Positions 5,024 through 6,018 of a stretch of 6,018 nt of DNA are shown here, piece after piece. This stretch comes from Clostridia bacterium. Lineage in GTDB: Bacteria > Bacillota > Clostridia > Oscillospirales > Acutalibacteraceae. The translations under genes and the position numbers were made by a program. The stretch lies in the NCBI GenBank assembly GCA_017631745.1, contig JAGBSR010000110.1, positions 1 through 6,018 of the forward strand, given 5' to 3'. Below the pieces are notes generated by a model. That model saw only the letters and a list, made by a program, of their open reading frames with translations. It ran no database searches and was not told the DNA's origin. The number at the start of each line of letters is the position of its first letter. The stretch's first letter is position 1.

Positions 5024-6018
5024 CAGTTTAGACGGCTGATTTTTATGGCCAGAGCTGTAATGTCATCACGGGTGTCTCTGTTGCTTCTCAGCTTGGCAAG
5101 AGAAGCAATATGTGCCGATAAATCCTCCATGCTGTTTGTGCTCCAGGAGAGAAGCTCATCGTTTATCCAACCGCAGTCTTCGCTTGTTACTCCGTCAGAC
5201 ACAAGCAGAATAATATCTCCCGGCTGAAGAGTTACGCGGGTGTGTGCAGGGGTGATATTTCTGATTATTCCGATGGGCAAGGACTCCTGCTTTATTATAA
5301 AAATTTCGTTTCCGCTTCTGATAAAGGAAATGGCCGCGCCTGCTTTGTAAAAATCTGCCGCTGCAGTATAAAGATTGACGGAAACTGTATCTACAGTTGC
5401 GATAGACTCATCGGTGGATTTCATTATCATTGCAGAGTTGACAAGCCTTATTGCACCCGAGGGGGAAAAACCACCCGAGATAAGCTTTTCAAGAACGGAA
5501 GAAGCCATTGTGCTGTCAATGGCGGCTCTTGTGCCCGTGCCCATACCGTCGCTGATAATAGCGGTTTTAGTGCCGTGATTTCCCGAAACGATGCTCACCG
5601 AATCTCCGCACAGACCGTTTTTCTGCAGAGGCTTCTGACAAAATCCGAAGCTGACATCGTAAAGATATTTTTCTTCAAAAATAATGGTCGTTTTTATATC
5701 GCTGACAATTATATCTCCCTCACTGAAACGCCTTTTAGAGAGAAACTCGATGATGTGTCTGAGCTTTTTTCTGTCTGTTTCAAAGGGCCTGTCGATAATG
5801 CTTATTTCTATTTGTACCCTGCCGTCGCCGTCAGTGAAGTAGCTCAGGGCATCGGTGTATATGCCTGCATCCTGAAGAGCGCTTTTAAGGGCTGAGGATT
5901 TGGCGGTATCGATAATCTTACTACCGGAAATTTTATCGGCGGTTTCTTTTAAGAAGTCACCCATAGAGCTGAATTGGTCGGTCAGGACCTTTCTCATTTC
6001 GCGGATTTTCATTTTAAC
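5023..6018 (-). CDS. spoIIE: Stage II sporulation protein E, C-terminal PP2C phosphatase part (5' end outside window)
   Basis: SpoIIE dephosphorylates the anti-anti-sigma factor SpoIIAA-P at the polar septum, releasing SigF activity in the forespore. The visible 331 codons hold part of the central region and the whole SpoIIE-type PP2C domain. Numbering from the Met at 6010-6012: GDS (136-138), ISDGMGTGTRA (153-163), TVDT (206-209), LPIGII (245-250), LLVSDGV (269-275) and RDDIT (315-319). Asp137, Asp155, Asp273 and Asp316/317 are the expected metal-binding aspartates, and the first three have the spacing I recall for Bacillus subtilis SpoIIE (610, 628, 746). The frame remains open upstream of this Met to the window edge (Val-Lys), and MKIREMRKVLTDQF resembles the segment just after the membrane domain, so the Met is probably internal and the N-terminal membrane domain lies beyond 6018. 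A standalone PP2C is less likely. It ends at the shared terminator; it looks intact. Confidence 0.93.
   Translation of the reverse strand, partial: VKMKIREMRKVLTDQFSSMGDFLKETADKISGSKIIDTAKSSALKSALQDAGIYTDALSYFTDGDGRVQIEISIIDRPFETDRKKLRHIIEFLSKRRFSEGDIIVSDIKTTIIFEEKYLYDVSFGFCQKPLQKNGLCGDSVSIVSGNHGTKTAIISDGMGTGTRAAIDSTMASSVLEKLISGGFSPSGAIRLVNSAMIMKSTDESIATVDTVSVNLYTAAADFYKAGAAISFIRSGNEIFIIKQESLPIGIIRNITPAHTRVTLQPGDIILLVSDGVTSEDCGWINDELLSWSTNSMEDLSAHIASLAKLRSNRDTRDDITALAIKISRLN

Noticed and set aside
5242..5895. Plus-strand frame of 217 codons opposite spoIIE
   Set aside because: It is antisense to a clear SpoIIE phosphatase domain, has no convincing start signals, and its translation shows no recognisable domain.

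Overview
The window looks like a chromosomal segment of a low-to-mid GC, spore-forming Firmicute, most plausibly a gut clostridium near the Oscillospiraceae/Ruminococcaceae. That is inference: the support is a clear SpoIIE phosphatase, strong AGGAGG-type ribosome binding sites, AT-rich SigA-type promoters and hairpin/T-tract terminators. No phage, transposase, CRISPR, rRNA or tRNA gene is visible.

Layout. Positions 1-683 (minus) hold the N-terminal 227 codons of acetate kinase (ackA), with its promoter and a small leader hairpin. Positions 684-1190 are a 507-base divergent intergenic region without a convincing protein gene; it contains the ackA promoter, an isolated 15-bp palindrome, a strong GC-rich hairpin and the promoter of the next gene. 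Positions 1191-2993 (+) encode an NhaC-type Na+/H+ antiporter with an unusual signal peptide and a very acidic exported N-terminal segment; it ends at a good terminator (3020-3056). Positions 3061-3165 hold a compact GC-rich element that folds as a perfect four-way junction, placed between that terminator and the next promoter. Positions 3300-4790 (+) encode a GPH/MelB-family sugar:cation symporter whose promoter overlaps a 22-bp dyad. Positions 4867-4974 (+) encode a 35-residue amphipathic acidic small protein with its own promoter, ribosome binding site and terminator. Positions 5023-6018 (minus) are the 3' part of spoIIE, converging on the same bidirectional terminator.

How the genes relate. 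The two transporters are separate transcription units with near-identical promoters (TTGATTTTT, 17-bp spacing, TGTATACT), and the small-protein promoter shares the same -35 block. One transporter probably exchanges sodium and protons and the other imports a glycoside with a cation, so both belong to cation-coupled membrane physiology; acetate kinase belongs to fermentative ATP formation. SpoIIE belongs to forespore SigF activation and is probably unrelated to the rest. The most noteworthy items are the small-protein gene, the four-way-junction element and the acidic exported leader of the antiporter.
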